Shown here: positions 8,722 through 16,105 of the stretch, piece by piece
How the letters are laid out: the number at the start of each line of letters is the position of its first letter
Numbering within the stretch: position 1 is the stretch's first letter
Assembly: GCF_021018745.1 (NCBI RefSeq)
Contig: NZ_CP063845.1
Location: forward strand, 558,001-622,000
DNA length: 64,000 nt
Source: Gloeobacter morelensis MG652769
GTDB lineage: Bacteria > Cyanobacteriota > Cyanobacteriia > Gloeobacterales > Gloeobacteraceae
Direction of reading: 5' to 3'
The notes under the pieces: generated by a model
What the model was told of the DNA's origin: nothing
Database searches by the model: none
What the model saw: the letters and a program-made list of their open reading frames with translations, nothing else
Translations under genes and position numbers: made by a program

Positions 8722-9232
8722 CGCGACTATTCCAGGCGGCAGAAGCTCAAGCGGACAGTGATTCCATAGTATGAGAGCTGTAGGGATTGCACGCCCCGGC
8801 GCTCGTGGGCAGGAAAGGTATTTTCGTGCACCTGTTCAGACGAAACACCTTCGTGTGGTTGGTCGCTGCTTTCGGTTCATTCCTCGCTCTGGCTGGCTGC
8901 CAGACCGTCGGGGATCTGACCGCCGAGGCGAAAGCCTTTGTCGAGCGGGCGACACCGCCCTCCCAACCGCCCGCCGCTGGGACTGAGAAGCCCCAGACGG
9001 CCGCCCTGGGCCAGATGGAGGAGCGCGTCGTGCGCGATGTCAACGCGATCCGCGAGCGCAACGACCTCGCATCCCTCAAGCCCAACGCCAAGCTCGCCCA
9101 GGTGGCCCGCAACTACAGCCGATTGATGGCCGAGCGGAACTTTTTCAGCCACACCGGCCCCAAGGGCGACAGCGTCGCCGACCGGGTGCGCTCGGCAGGA
9201 ATCTTTTATCTGGTGGTGGGGGAGAACCTGGC
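7671..9232. repeat. Left copy of the thrC-CAP segmental duplication
   Basis: This stretch recurs in the same orientation at 14321-15040. Both copies begin at CTTCCGG and end inside the CAP gene at GAGAACCTGGC. By eye most bases agree, with scattered substitutions, so the duplication is not recent. Here thrC is whole and the CAP gene is cut. The other copy lacks about 840 bases corresponding to roughly 7843-8684. Confidence 0.9.
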
Positions 9233-9236
9233 TTAA
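8826..9236 (+). pseudogene. Truncated CAP-domain lipoprotein gene (left duplicate)
   Basis: Nearly the same protein as the intact gene at 14634-15224 through GENLA, where a stop follows at once. It therefore lacks the second half of the CAP domain, including the SPGHRENIL part. The start is a GTG at 8826 with GGAAAGG seven bases upstream. The lipobox ALAGC follows the hydrophobic signal. The cut coincides with the left edge of the defence island and with a short inverted-repeat element. The remaining 136 residues may still be made as a lipoprotein, but the fold would be incomplete. Confidence 0.85.
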
Positions 9237-9238
9237 TG

Positions 9239-9368
9239 TCAGTTCGGGATAAGAAAAGGCAGTCCGGTAGGCTGGGATTACCACACCACCAACCCAAGAC
9301 CGCCCATGCTCAGTCTAGAAGCCTTGTTTTGCCCGATGCTGAGCTGCTCCTGGCTTAACCCGAACTCA
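9239..9368. repeat. MITE-like inverted-repeat element
   Basis: About 130 bases flanked by imperfect inverted repeats: TCAGTTCGGGATAAG at the left, and on the reverse strand of the right end TGAGTTCGGGTTAAG. It carries no gene and sits exactly where the left CAP copy ends and the island begins. No parent element is visible here. Confidence 0.5.
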
Positions 9369-9397
9369 CGTGTCATTGTGGATACTGGGGGGTCGAT

Positions 9398-10597
9398 TCA
9401 CTCTGCGCGAAAAATGTTGATCTTTGTCTCGAGGCACTTTCGCAGGTACATGTCGTTCGCGCCGATTTCAAACCAACTGAGTGGCTTCTGGTAGATGTCA
9501 AGACCGCGGCCAATCTTAATGATCCAACCATTATCAAGGCGGACTTCGCGGTCGTGAATATTTTGGCTGAACTCGATATCGAGTGTGATGTCAAGTTCGA
9601 GAAGGCTTTGCTTGAGGTCGCCAAGCTTCGCCTGGATCTCGGATAGTAGGATATCATCACCGTGAGACGTGATGAGTTTGATCCGCTTACAGGTCTGAGC
9701 CTTGACGACTGTTTCACAAAAACGGACAAAATTTTGGATTTGATGGGGAGCTCGGATGTAAGGATCTTCAATCAAAAGTGAAGTAGCACCTTGAAGGTAG
9801 GGACCGAAAATTGAATCGTAGCTGTAGCCTGTGTCCCCGTAGTAGACGGTAAAATGTTGCTCCTTTAGAGTGGGTACTTGTGGTGCCTTTTTGTCTTCTC
9901 GTGAATACTTATCTGTTCCATTTGCATCTGTCGGCTGTGCAGGTGTTCTGCTTTCCATCTTCGTGGCAGTTGGCTTCTTTATCGCGGCCAAGGCACGCCG
10001 AATCGGATTTTGCGTGGCGGCGGCATCCTTAGACTCCGGGCAAAAAACAACCACTTCTTCACCCTTTGTGGAGTAATAGGAGAGGTTAATACGAGCAAAC
10101 TCGTCGCCAGGCTTGCGCTTGTTCATCTGCTCTTTAACACGGCGTCTGCACTCGATTGCGTAGGCAACGTACTCTTCAAATTCTTGATCACTCGGACTTG
10201 TGCCAGGATGCAAAATTTTGAGAAAGGCGGCCACTGTCTTCTTGATTCCTTTTTCGTCTCGGCCCTCCACAGCCTTGCCGAGCTGAATGCGTTTGGTAAC
10301 CTCCTCGTAGCGGTTTGTGCGCTGGAATAAGTGATGAAAAGCTTCAGCCAGGTAATCGGTGATAAAGCCGTAGTTGTTGGTTAAGTACTCGCTGCTGTTC
10401 TTAGGCATTTCCCAGCCTGGCAAGTAACAGGCAAAGCGGTCCATCACGGCAAGGTCGAACTCACTTGGTAACGGCTGAAACAGGTCGTGCTGGCTAGAGT
10501 GGACAATTTGCTCAACAGACATATCGATATTGCCAACAAAGGCCAGGCTTGCGTCCGCGATAACCTCGACGCCCCGGGAGAAGCGGCCATTGGCCAT
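9398..10597 (-). CDS. brxL: BrxL-like protein of a BREX system, N-terminally truncated, with MIT_C/PLD-like C-terminus
   Basis: C-terminal part of BrxL, the Lon-related AAA+ protein of type 1 BREX phage defence. Recognisable blocks are GRFSRG, ASLAFVGNID, FACYLPGWEMPK, YGFITDYLAEAFHHLF, and RRRVKEQMNK followed by NLSYYSTKGEE. Usual BrxL proteins are around 680 residues; here only 400 remain. The Walker A part and N-terminal domain are missing. The frame stays open upstream to 10738, but only EPRQF just before the ATG resembles the family, so the break lies near 10610. From about residue 245, HFTVYYGDTGYSYDSIFGPYL and LIEDPYIRAPHQIQNF look like the phospholipase-D-like MIT C-terminal domain. 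It is probably not a working ATPase. AbiEii ends 67 bases upstream. Confidence 0.75.
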   Translation of the reverse strand: MANGRFSRGVEVIADASLAFVGNIDMSVEQIVHSSQHDLFQPLPSEFDLAVMDRFACYLPGWEMPKNSSEYLTNNYGFITDYLAEAFHHLFQRTNRYEEVTKRIQLGKAVEGRDEKGIKKTVAAFLKILHPGTSPSDQEFEEYVAYAIECRRRVKEQMNKRKPGDEFARINLSYYSTKGEEVVVFCPESKDAAATQNPIRRALAAIKKPTATKMESRTPAQPTDANGTDKYSREDKKAPQVPTLKEQHFTVYYGDTGYSYDSIFGPYLQGATSLLIEDPYIRAPHQIQNFVRFCETVVKAQTCKRIKLITSHGDDILLSEIQAKLGDLKQSLLELDITLDIEFSQNIHDREVRLDNGWIIKIGRGLDIYQKPLSWFEIGANDMYLRKCLETKINIFRAE

Positions 10598-10664
10598 AAA
10601 CTGGCGAGGCTCATGTAGGCACCAGTTTTGAGCGCTGGAAGGAATTGAAACCTCCCGACTGTGT

Positions 10665-11576
10665 CTACGTCCAACCCTTACCAGGAGTCCAGATTGCCTG
10701 CAACTCTTGCATTTGTGCGGCAGCTCTTGCCGGGGGCATTAGAAACTGTTGTAAGGCACCGACTACCTCCTCAAGAGCAAGTTGAGGCATTTGCGATGGA
10801 TTTTTTCGCACGAGCGCATTCCATTGTTGAATTTTGGACGGGTCTGCAAAAAATGTGGCTGTTAATCCTTCTGGTAGCTCCTCAGGAATTTCTCTGCCCC
10901 TACGATCAAAAGTGTTGCGTATCGCTTCAGCCAGTATCGCTCCGTTAAACTCAAACAACTTCTGCAGGAAGAATATGTCGTAGTAGTCCTTCATTCGGCT
11001 GTTGGCCAGATTGACCATGGTTTCAAATTTCTCAGCAACGACGGTCTCTATTGGGTAGATGCGCAGTCTGGGTGTCGGGCTTTCGGGCAGGATACATGGG
11101 TACTCGCGCCATTCTGCTGTGGGAGTAACAGCATCTCCAAAGCTAATATCAAATTGCACGGTTACCCTAATATCTCCAAGTTTTGCACCAAAATTAAGCC
11201 GGGTTCCTCCGTACTGCTGCTCTTCTTTGATGGGTTCGTTTCTGATATCTTTTACCAGAAACATCAGCCCATCTTTCTCTACGTCTAGGGAGCATATTTC
11301 ATTGAATACACTGACAAGATATTCCGGATCGCTCTGACCAAATACCAGCACGTCTACATCGCGAGTAGATCGGTAGGGCTGATCTGTCCACAGCGATATC
11401 AGCATTCCACCTTTGAGAATAAAAAGCTCGGCATATTTGGACTTGCTGAGCCTGTACAGCGCCCGCTCCAGGGCGTAGCGCTCGACTACGAACTGGAAAT
11501 TCTCTCCGGTCTTTTTGGATTTCTCCAGGAGGCGCTGTCTCACCGATGCGGCTATGTTCCTTACCGGTTTCGGCAT
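10665..11576 (-). CDS. abiEii: AbiEii-type nucleotidyltransferase toxin (type IV toxin-antitoxin)
   Basis: Toxin of the AbiE phage-abortive-infection pair. The nucleotidyltransferase signature is seen as LKGGMLI (residues 54-60) followed by STRDVDVLVFG (70-80) with Asp73 and Asp75. VVAEKFETMVNLANSRMKDYYDI near residues 179-201 is the second family block. It is 303 residues, a normal length, with no lesion. It starts nine bases after the AbiEi stop on the same strand, as in known AbiE operons. The family's RNA-directed nucleotidyl transfer is known from relatives; the target here is not known. Confidence 0.9.
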   Translation of the reverse strand: MPKPVRNIAASVRQRLLEKSKKTGENFQFVVERYALERALYRLSKSKYAELFILKGGMLISLWTDQPYRSTRDVDVLVFGQSDPEYLVSVFNEICSLDVEKDGLMFLVKDIRNEPIKEEQQYGGTRLNFGAKLGDIRVTVQFDISFGDAVTPTAEWREYPCILPESPTPRLRIYPIETVVAEKFETMVNLANSRMKDYYDIFFLQKLFEFNGAILAEAIRNTFDRRGREIPEELPEGLTATFFADPSKIQQWNALVRKNPSQMPQLALEEVVGALQQFLMPPARAAAQMQELQAIWTPGKGWT

Positions 11577-11585
11577 CCCTATTCC

Positions 11586-12209
11586 TCACGAAGATAGTTC
11601 AATAATCGTTTCGAGGTAGGGCTGCATCACTCTGGCAACGCGGCAAATCCTGGCGTAGTGCAGCAGATCCGCCACGGAAGCGCGGCGGCGGCGGTAGCAA
11701 TCGCGCAGTGCCTCCAGCGCCACATCCAGGCCAACCTGGTTTCGAAATTTGAAGCAGTCGGCGACGGTTTTGGCAGGGCAGAAAATTCGCACCGGGATGG
11801 CTTCGATCTGATGGATCTCGACTCCGGCGCTCAGAGAGGCTTCCGACATGCGTATGGGGCGCAGCCGAGTTTCTACCGTTTTGGGTGGCTGAGCTTTGTT
11901 GGCAATTGCAAACCAGACCACTGACGGTTGCTGGGTTGTCAGTCCGTGAAATTGCAGGGCCGATAGCAGACAGACGACACCCTGCGGCGCACGAAAGGCC
12001 GGCTCCACCAGGCTGTGATGAATGCTGGGTTCAACCCTCAGGTCCCGCCAGACACCGGGCGACACCTGCTCGACAAGTCCCTGTCTTTCCAGGGCGCGCA
12101 TCGCCTGGGTTCGGCGACGATGTGTTTTGACCACCTGGCGTGGCCGAACAAGGGAAGCCTTCCGAAGAAATGCCCGCAGATTCCCGCTCTTACTAGCTTT
12201 TGCAGCCAT
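11586..12209 (-). CDS. abiEi: AbiEi-type antitoxin / autorepressor
   Basis: Antitoxin partner of AbiEii, with an N-terminal winged-helix DNA-binding part and an AbiEi C-terminal domain (GVVCLLSALQFHGLTTQQP, then FCPAKTVADCFKFRNQVGLDVALEAL). I place the start at ATG 12209 (MAAKASKSG), which has AAAGG eight bases upstream. The longer start at 12257 would put the operator-like inverted repeat inside the coding region and lies next to the -10 box. Known AbiEi proteins repress their own operon by binding inverted repeats in the promoter, which agrees with the repeat found here. Confidence 0.87.
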   Translation of the reverse strand: MAAKASKSGNLRAFLRKASLVRPRQVVKTHRRRTQAMRALERQGLVEQVSPGVWRDLRVEPSIHHSLVEPAFRAPQGVVCLLSALQFHGLTTQQPSVVWFAIANKAQPPKTVETRLRPIRMSEASLSAGVEIHQIEAIPVRIFCPAKTVADCFKFRNQVGLDVALEALRDCYRRRRASVADLLHYARICRVARVMQPYLETIIELSS

Positions 12210-12219
12210 TTTTCTACCT

Positions 12220-12263
12220 TTGCCTCGGTACTTTCTAAAAAGTACCGAGGCAATCACATTATA
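12220..12263 (-). promoter_or_regulatory. abiE promoter with perfect 14-bp inverted repeat (operator)
   Basis: TTGCCTCGGTACTT (12220-12233) and AAGTACCGAGGCAA (12240-12253) are exact reverse complements separated by six bases. Just upstream on the minus strand is a consensus -10 box TATAAT (12258-12263). The repeat thus covers the expected transcription start and leader of abiEi, the right place for autorepression. No good -35 box is seen. Confidence 0.75.
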
Positions 12264-12310
12264 GATCAGTTAAAAGTCTTTTCCAGCAAGGACTTGAGCC
12301 ACACAAAAAC

Positions 12311-12808
12311 TTATTGTATTTCTCTGCGAGTGCGGCGAGTACGTTGGGAAGCTGGGGGAGTCACAGGTTCCTCGTAGAGGTCTTCGAGAGCGTGGGCAAT
12401 GGCGAGGGATTTATCCTTACGGCACTTCTCGCGGACGCGCTCGGGCCAGATGGTGTACGCAAGATGTGCCCAGTCGTACTCACCCTGCTCCAGGCTCTCC
12501 CAGGTTTCTTTGAGCTTCTTCTGCCACTTGGGCAGTCGGAAGAGCCTCCAGAGGGGAGTGGCGGTGATCTGGACACCATCGTTGAGGTTGGGACGCCAGG
12601 GTAGTTGAGCAACGCGCAACAACTCATCGCGCAGGTCGGTCAGTTCTAGTTCAAGTTCCTGTAACTCCTCAAACTGCTTCTCCTCCGCCCGATTGCGACT
12701 GGATTGGCTCCGCAGCTTGTCCGCTGCTTCGCGCACACTGTGCAACTTTGGCTCGACGTAATCGTTGACGCAGGTGTACAGCGTCTGGTCGTTGCTGTCG
12801 TTCGTCAT
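12311..12808 (-). CDS. Stand-alone protein resembling the C-terminal part of PglX-type methyltransferases
   Basis: A 165-residue protein. Residues 70-150 carry a pattern I associate with the C-terminal tail of PglX/Eco57I-like BREX methylases: LPWRPNLNDGVQITATPLW, then EYDWAHLAYTIWPERV and DKSLAIAHALEDLYEEP. The N-terminal half is charged and probably coiled-coil. No methyltransferase motif (NPPY or a SAM-binding glycine motif) is present, so it cannot methylate by itself. The start is ATG 12808, whose first bases overlap the stop of the nuclease gene before it (ATGA), indicating coupled translation. It is either a functional split subunit or the remnant of a larger pglX. The assignment rests on memory of the family pattern. 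Confidence 0.65.
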   Translation of the reverse strand: MTNDSNDQTLYTCVNDYVEPKLHSVREAADKLRSQSSRNRAEEKQFEELQELELELTDLRDELLRVAQLPWRPNLNDGVQITATPLWRLFRLPKWQKKLKETWESLEQGEYDWAHLAYTIWPERVREKCRKDKSLAIAHALEDLYEEPVTPPASQRTRRTRREIQ

Positions 12809-13839
12809 CGGCTCACTCCGCAGGTCTGGGCAAGTTGCACGAAAAGTTGCTCCTGGACGGAGGAGGGTGTGGCTTCTCCGCTCAGCAAGCTCTTGAGCCG
12901 CTCGTAGCTTGTGTCGGCCCCGAACAGTTCCGATGCGCGATCGCCCAGGGAGCGGACGGTATCCCGGTGCAGCCCCTTGCAATGATGGGCGAGGATGCAG
13001 CTGCCCAGGCAGGTTTGCTGAAAATGGGTCTTCAGATGCGGGGCTGCCGCTTCAATCGGTGTGCTCTGGTCCGTGCTTAGCTCTGCAAGCCGGGCGACAA
13101 CATCCGCGAGCGATTCGACGGCACGGCGCACCTCCCGCAGTTCGGCATCGAGGTGCTCCTCGAAGATGGGGTGGGGCTTCATGCCGTAGGGCGAGCCGAA
13201 AATGAAAACGGCGTGGCTGTCCACCCGACCACCAAGCCCGAAGCGCGAAAGCGTGTCTTTGAGAGCGAGGATTTCGACTGCTGCCTGTAACCGGGCTGGC
13301 TCCAGTTTGTCCGCGTTGGCACCGCTTTTTCTTAAGATGCCCGACTTGGCCTCACCGGGCCGGTAGATTCCCGCGAGCCGATTGAAGATCAGTACATCCG
13401 GGGCGATGAGCATTCGGTCCTTGCCGGGAAGGTGCAACTGCAACTGCGGTTGGACCAAGAGATCCGGTACCAGATTGCCCGAGGACAGGTCGGCGAAGAC
13501 CTCCGCAGTCGCCTCCAATCGCCGAAGGGCGGCTTCGGCCCCTTTGCCCGGCTCCTCGACGCGGAAGTCTCGCACTGAGAGCGACGCAGGGTCCAGACCG
13601 TACCGCTTGCCCACCTCCTCGCGCAGCACTCGGGCACCGTCGGCAAAGAGCTTTTCCTCGAACTGGTTCCCGCGGCGGATGGCCGAGGCTCTCTGGCCGT
13701 ACTCCCCGTCGAATTCCCGTCCGGTAATCAGACGATGCATCTGGCGTTCGCCGATGCGTTCGCGGACCATGAATGCTTGCAACTGACACTCGGGGTTGCG
13801 GGACAACCGGATCAGGCCACGGGAACCGGAAGTGCTCAT
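12805..13839 (-). CDS. Cas4/RecB-like PD-(D/E)XK nuclease with probable 4Fe-4S cluster
   Basis: A 344-residue protein. A nuclease core is suggested by APDVL (Asp148), then PGEAKS with Glu163 and Lys165, then a Gln at 185 in LQAAVEI, in the order D-ExK-Q of RecB-family nucleases. Cys18 (NPECQLQ) together with Cys277, Cys281 and Cys287 (TCLGSCILAHHC) gives the one-plus-three cysteine layout of Cas4 and AddB iron-sulfur nucleases. The start at 13839 is chosen because GAGGAG stands directly before it; the longer frame to 13971 has no such site. It is the first gene of the island operon and overlaps the PglX-like gene. No cas1 or cas2 is nearby, so a role in CRISPR adaptation is unlikely. Confidence 0.7.
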   Translation of the reverse strand: MSTSGSRGLIRLSRNPECQLQAFMVRERIGERQMHRLITGREFDGEYGQRASAIRRGNQFEEKLFADGARVLREEVGKRYGLDPASLSVRDFRVEEPGKGAEAALRRLEATAEVFADLSSGNLVPDLLVQPQLQLHLPGKDRMLIAPDVLIFNRLAGIYRPGEAKSGILRKSGANADKLEPARLQAAVEILALKDTLSRFGLGGRVDSHAVFIFGSPYGMKPHPIFEEHLDAELREVRRAVESLADVVARLAELSTDQSTPIEAAAPHLKTHFQQTCLGSCILAHHCKGLHRDTVRSLGDRASELFGADTSYERLKSLLSGEATPSSVQEQLFVQLAQTCGVSR

Positions 13840-14320
13840 CGTTCGCTCCTCGGAATCGAAATTACACCTGGGGACGAGAAACGCAGAAGCCTTGCAACCG
13901 GCAAGAAGCAGCGCGCCGCAACCGACTGCGAGCGTGCGCCTATCTATTTGGGCAGCCATTGCGATTGTCAAAACCAGCCCGGGGCGGGGAGAAGAACACC
14001 AACGGCGCCGTCCGCCGCCCGCAAAACAATAGTACTGTAGCGCCTATTTAATTGCAAGGGTAATTAAATTTATTTTCTGGGTTTTCATTGATGGTCAACG
14101 TCCTCAGAGCCGCGAAGAGAGCGCCTGTAGCCTACTGACCAACGGGCTGCTCGGATATCGAAGTGCCGGGCCAGAATATCGTCCGACACTCGGGTAGGAT
14201 TCGCCCCTGGTAGTTCGGAAGGAGACAACATTGATCAAGCTGAGGGGTATCAAAATGCCGAATTGAGCTGGTCTCCAACCGGGTGGGAAGGGTATGGCCC
14301 CTAGAGCAGGTGTCAGGTGT
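13840..14320. other. Upstream region of the defence island
   Basis: About 480 bases with no convincing gene. The part next to the nuclease gene is G+C-rich, followed by an A+T-rich stretch around 14040-14090 that probably holds the promoter. The right end abuts the decayed thrC copy. Confidence 0.55.
14046..14069. promoter_or_regulatory. Inverted repeat in the island promoter region
   Basis: ATTTAATT and AATTAAAT are exact inverted repeats separated by eight bases (GCAAGGGT), about 210 bases upstream of the nuclease gene in an A+T-rich stretch. It may be an operator; nothing identifies the protein that would bind it. Confidence 0.35.
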
Positions 14321-14529
14321 CTTCCGGTGCTGCAAATATCCCGGTGCGACCGGCTAAAAGTTTCATCATCTCACCGCACTGCGCGTCGCTGACGGCGATG
14401 GCGGTGCCGCCGGTTTTGCACAGCGCCTGCAGCACCAGAAAATCACCCAGGGCCTTGGGTACGCGCAAACCGGAGGCAAAAGTGCGGGCATCAGCGTGGG
14501 CAAACCAAATGGTTGATAAATGCAGGCAT
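14321..14529 (-). pseudogene. Decayed thrC copy (ends only, middle deleted)
   Basis: On the minus strand the ATG at 14529 and the first dozen codons of threonine synthase (MPAFINHLVC) join, after a deletion of about 840 bases, to a piece from the C-terminal third of the gene. The true 3' end is absent. The bases match 7671-7842 and 8685-8729 of the intact copy with scattered changes. It cannot make an enzyme. Confidence 0.88.
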
Positions 14530-15040
14530 CGCGACTATTCCAGGCGGCAGAAGCTCAAGCGGGCACTTATCTCATAGTATGAGAGTCATAGGGAGCTTCC
14601 GCCCCGGTGCGCGCGGGTGGGAAAGGTATTTTCGTGCACTTGTTTAGCCGCAACACCCTGCCATGGATAGCCGCAGCACTCTGTGCGTGCCTTGCCCTGG
14701 TTGGCTGTCAGACCTTCGCAGATTTGACCAGCGAGGCAAAAGCCTTCATCGAGCGGGCGGCACCGCCTTCCCAGCCGCCCGCCCCGGGGACCGAGAAACC
14801 CCAGACGGCCGCCCTGGGTCAAATGGAGGAGCGCATCGTGCGCGACATCAACGCGATCCGCGAGCGCGGCAACCTTGCCCCCCTCAAGCCCAACGCCAAG
14901 CTCGCCCAGGTAGCCCGCAGCTACAGTCGATTGATGGCCGAGCAGAACTTTTTCAGCCATACCGGTCCCAAGGGCGACAGCGTCGCCGACCGGGTGCGCT
15001 CGGCGGGGGTTTTTTATCTGGTGGTGGGCGAGAACCTGGC
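14321..15040. repeat. Right copy of the thrC-CAP segmental duplication
   Basis: Direct repeat of 7671-9232 with an internal deletion in thrC. Beyond 15040 the CAP gene continues intact here, while in the left copy the island begins. Confidence 0.9.
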
Positions 15041-15224
15041 CTACGTCGGCGGCTCAAAGCGACCGGTCGAAATTGCCGTGCAAGGCTGGATGAAAAGCCC
15101 CGGTCACCGCGAGAACATCCTGCGGCCGGTCTACATGGAGACAGGGGTGGGCGGCTGGAAAAAGGGCAACCGGATCTACTTCACCCAGGTGTTTCTGACC
15201 CAGGTGTCGATTAGAAACCGCTAA
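14634..15224 (+). CDS. CAP-domain (SCP-like) lipoprotein, intact copy
   Basis: Secreted CAP-superfamily protein of unknown biochemical role. The start is GTG 14634 with GGAAAGG seven bases upstream. A hydrophobic signal ends in lipobox ALVGC with Cys25, so it is a predicted lipoprotein. A proline-rich linker follows, then the CAP domain from about residue 50, with NFFSHTGPKGDSVADRV, VVGENLAYVGG and WMKSPGHRENIL. It is 196 residues long. A second copy, cut after GENLA, lies at 8826-9236. It faces the DUF2780-like gene, with a small hairpin between them. Confidence 0.87.
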   Translation: MHLFSRNTLPWIAAALCACLALVGCQTFADLTSEAKAFIERAAPPSQPPAPGTEKPQTAALGQMEERIVRDINAIRERGNLAPLKPNAKLAQVARSYSRLMAEQNFFSHTGPKGDSVADRVRSAGVFYLVVGENLAYVGGSKRPVEIAVQGWMKSPGHRENILRPVYMETGVGGWKKGNRIYFTQVFLTQVSIRNR

Positions 15225-15234
15225 AGGCGGTTTC
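15214..15234. terminator. Hairpin between convergent genes
   Basis: GAAACCGC and GCGGTTTC form a perfect eight-base stem with a five-base loop spanning the stop of the CAP gene and the end of the facing gene. The A and T tracts at the stem ends are short, so it is only a weak bidirectional terminator candidate. Confidence 0.45.
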
Positions 15235-15679
15235 AACTGCCAGGCAGGCCGGGTAGTTTGCCTTTGATCACTTGAAAAAGATCCGCAGGCAGGTTTTCCT
15301 CAAGCACGTTGCTGAAGGTGGGTACAAAGTCGTCGAGCTTATCGGCGGGCACACCCACCTGAGCGAGGCGGGCAAACAGTTGGGCGGCGGCCCCGACCCC
15401 GCCCAGACCGCCGACGGCCCCCGCCACTTTGCCCACCACGCCGCCCAGGAAGGACGATTCTTCTTTTTGCCTTTCGACGAGCAGGGCCTGCTCGATCCAA
15501 CCGCGGGCCGCCGGAAAACGATCGAGTAGCGCGTCAAATGTTCCTGCCTCCAGTTGCTGGCCGAGAAATTGAAAGGCCGACCCGGCGGCGGCGACGGCCA
15601 CCGGTTGGGGAATACCGAGGCGGGCGGCGAGCTGTACGACGATCTGCTCGCCGGGGGAAGAGGTTCCGCTGGATACCAT
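15233..15679 (-). CDS. DUF2780-like protein
   Basis: A 148-residue, mostly helical protein resembling the DUF2780 (VcgC/VcgE) family: an N-terminal helix pair (EQIVVQLAARLGIPQPVAVAAAGSAF), a glycine- and alanine-rich centre (GGVVGKVAGAVGGLGGVGAA), and a C-terminal part ending DLFQVIKGKLPGL. No signal peptide or catalytic motif is visible. Function is unknown for the family. It is convergent with the CAP gene and divergent from the DUF2470 gene. Confidence 0.65.
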   Translation of the reverse strand: MVSSGTSSPGEQIVVQLAARLGIPQPVAVAAAGSAFQFLGQQLEAGTFDALLDRFPAARGWIEQALLVERQKEESSFLGGVVGKVAGAVGGLGGVGAAAQLFARLAQVGVPADKLDDFVPTFSNVLEENLPADLFQVIKGKLPGLPGS

Positions 15680-15797
15680 AGAGTACCTGGCAAGTGAATG
15701 CCGAGATCATATCAACATGTCCGCCTGTTCCCGTGTTTTTGGGCAAACCACTGCCCCGGCAAGACGCTACGATAAAAATGCCTCGATGGGAGCCGCT

Positions 15798-16094
15798 ATG
15801 TCCGATGCTTTCAGCGCCCAGATCAGCGAACGGATCTGCAGGCACATGAACGAAGATCACGGCGACGCCGTCGCCCTCTATGCCCGGGTTTTTGGCGGTG
15901 CTGCCGACTGTGAAGCGGCCCGGATGCTGTCGATCGACGCGGAGGGCATGAATTTGCTGGTGAGCGACAAAGACGCCCAGGTACCGGTTCGCGTCACCTT
16001 CAAGCGGCCCCTCAAAGACGCCGAGGACGCGCATCAGATGCTGATTGCCATGGTCAAGACGGGCCGCGCCCGACTTGCCGGCCAACCCATCTGA
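15798..16094 (+). CDS. DUF2470-domain protein (HugZ/PNPOx C-terminal-like)
   Basis: A small protein consisting almost entirely of the DUF2470 domain found at the C-terminus of HugZ-type heme-degrading and pyridoxamine-phosphate-oxidase-like proteins. The family core is ERICRHMNEDHGDAVALYAR, then VTFKRPLKDAEDAHQMLIAMV. I chose ATG 15798 (MSDAFSAQI) with GGGAG six bases upstream over two earlier starts. No flavin-binding split barrel is attached. A second small gene follows 11 bases later, probably in the same transcript. Confidence 0.82.
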   Translation: MSDAFSAQISERICRHMNEDHGDAVALYARVFGGAADCEAARMLSIDAEGMNLLVSDKDAQVPVRVTFKRPLKDAEDAHQMLIAMVKTGRARLAGQPI

Positions 16095-16105
16095 GGTCGC
16101 GCCCC

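Noticed and set aside
12311-12982. Functional DNA methyltransferase
   Set aside because: No SAM-binding or NPPY motif; only the C-terminal tail pattern is present, and the residues before 12808 overlap the nuclease gene.
12805-13839. Reading the Cas4-like protein as a CRISPR adaptation gene
   Set aside because: No cas1, cas2 or array nearby; its neighbours belong to other defence types.
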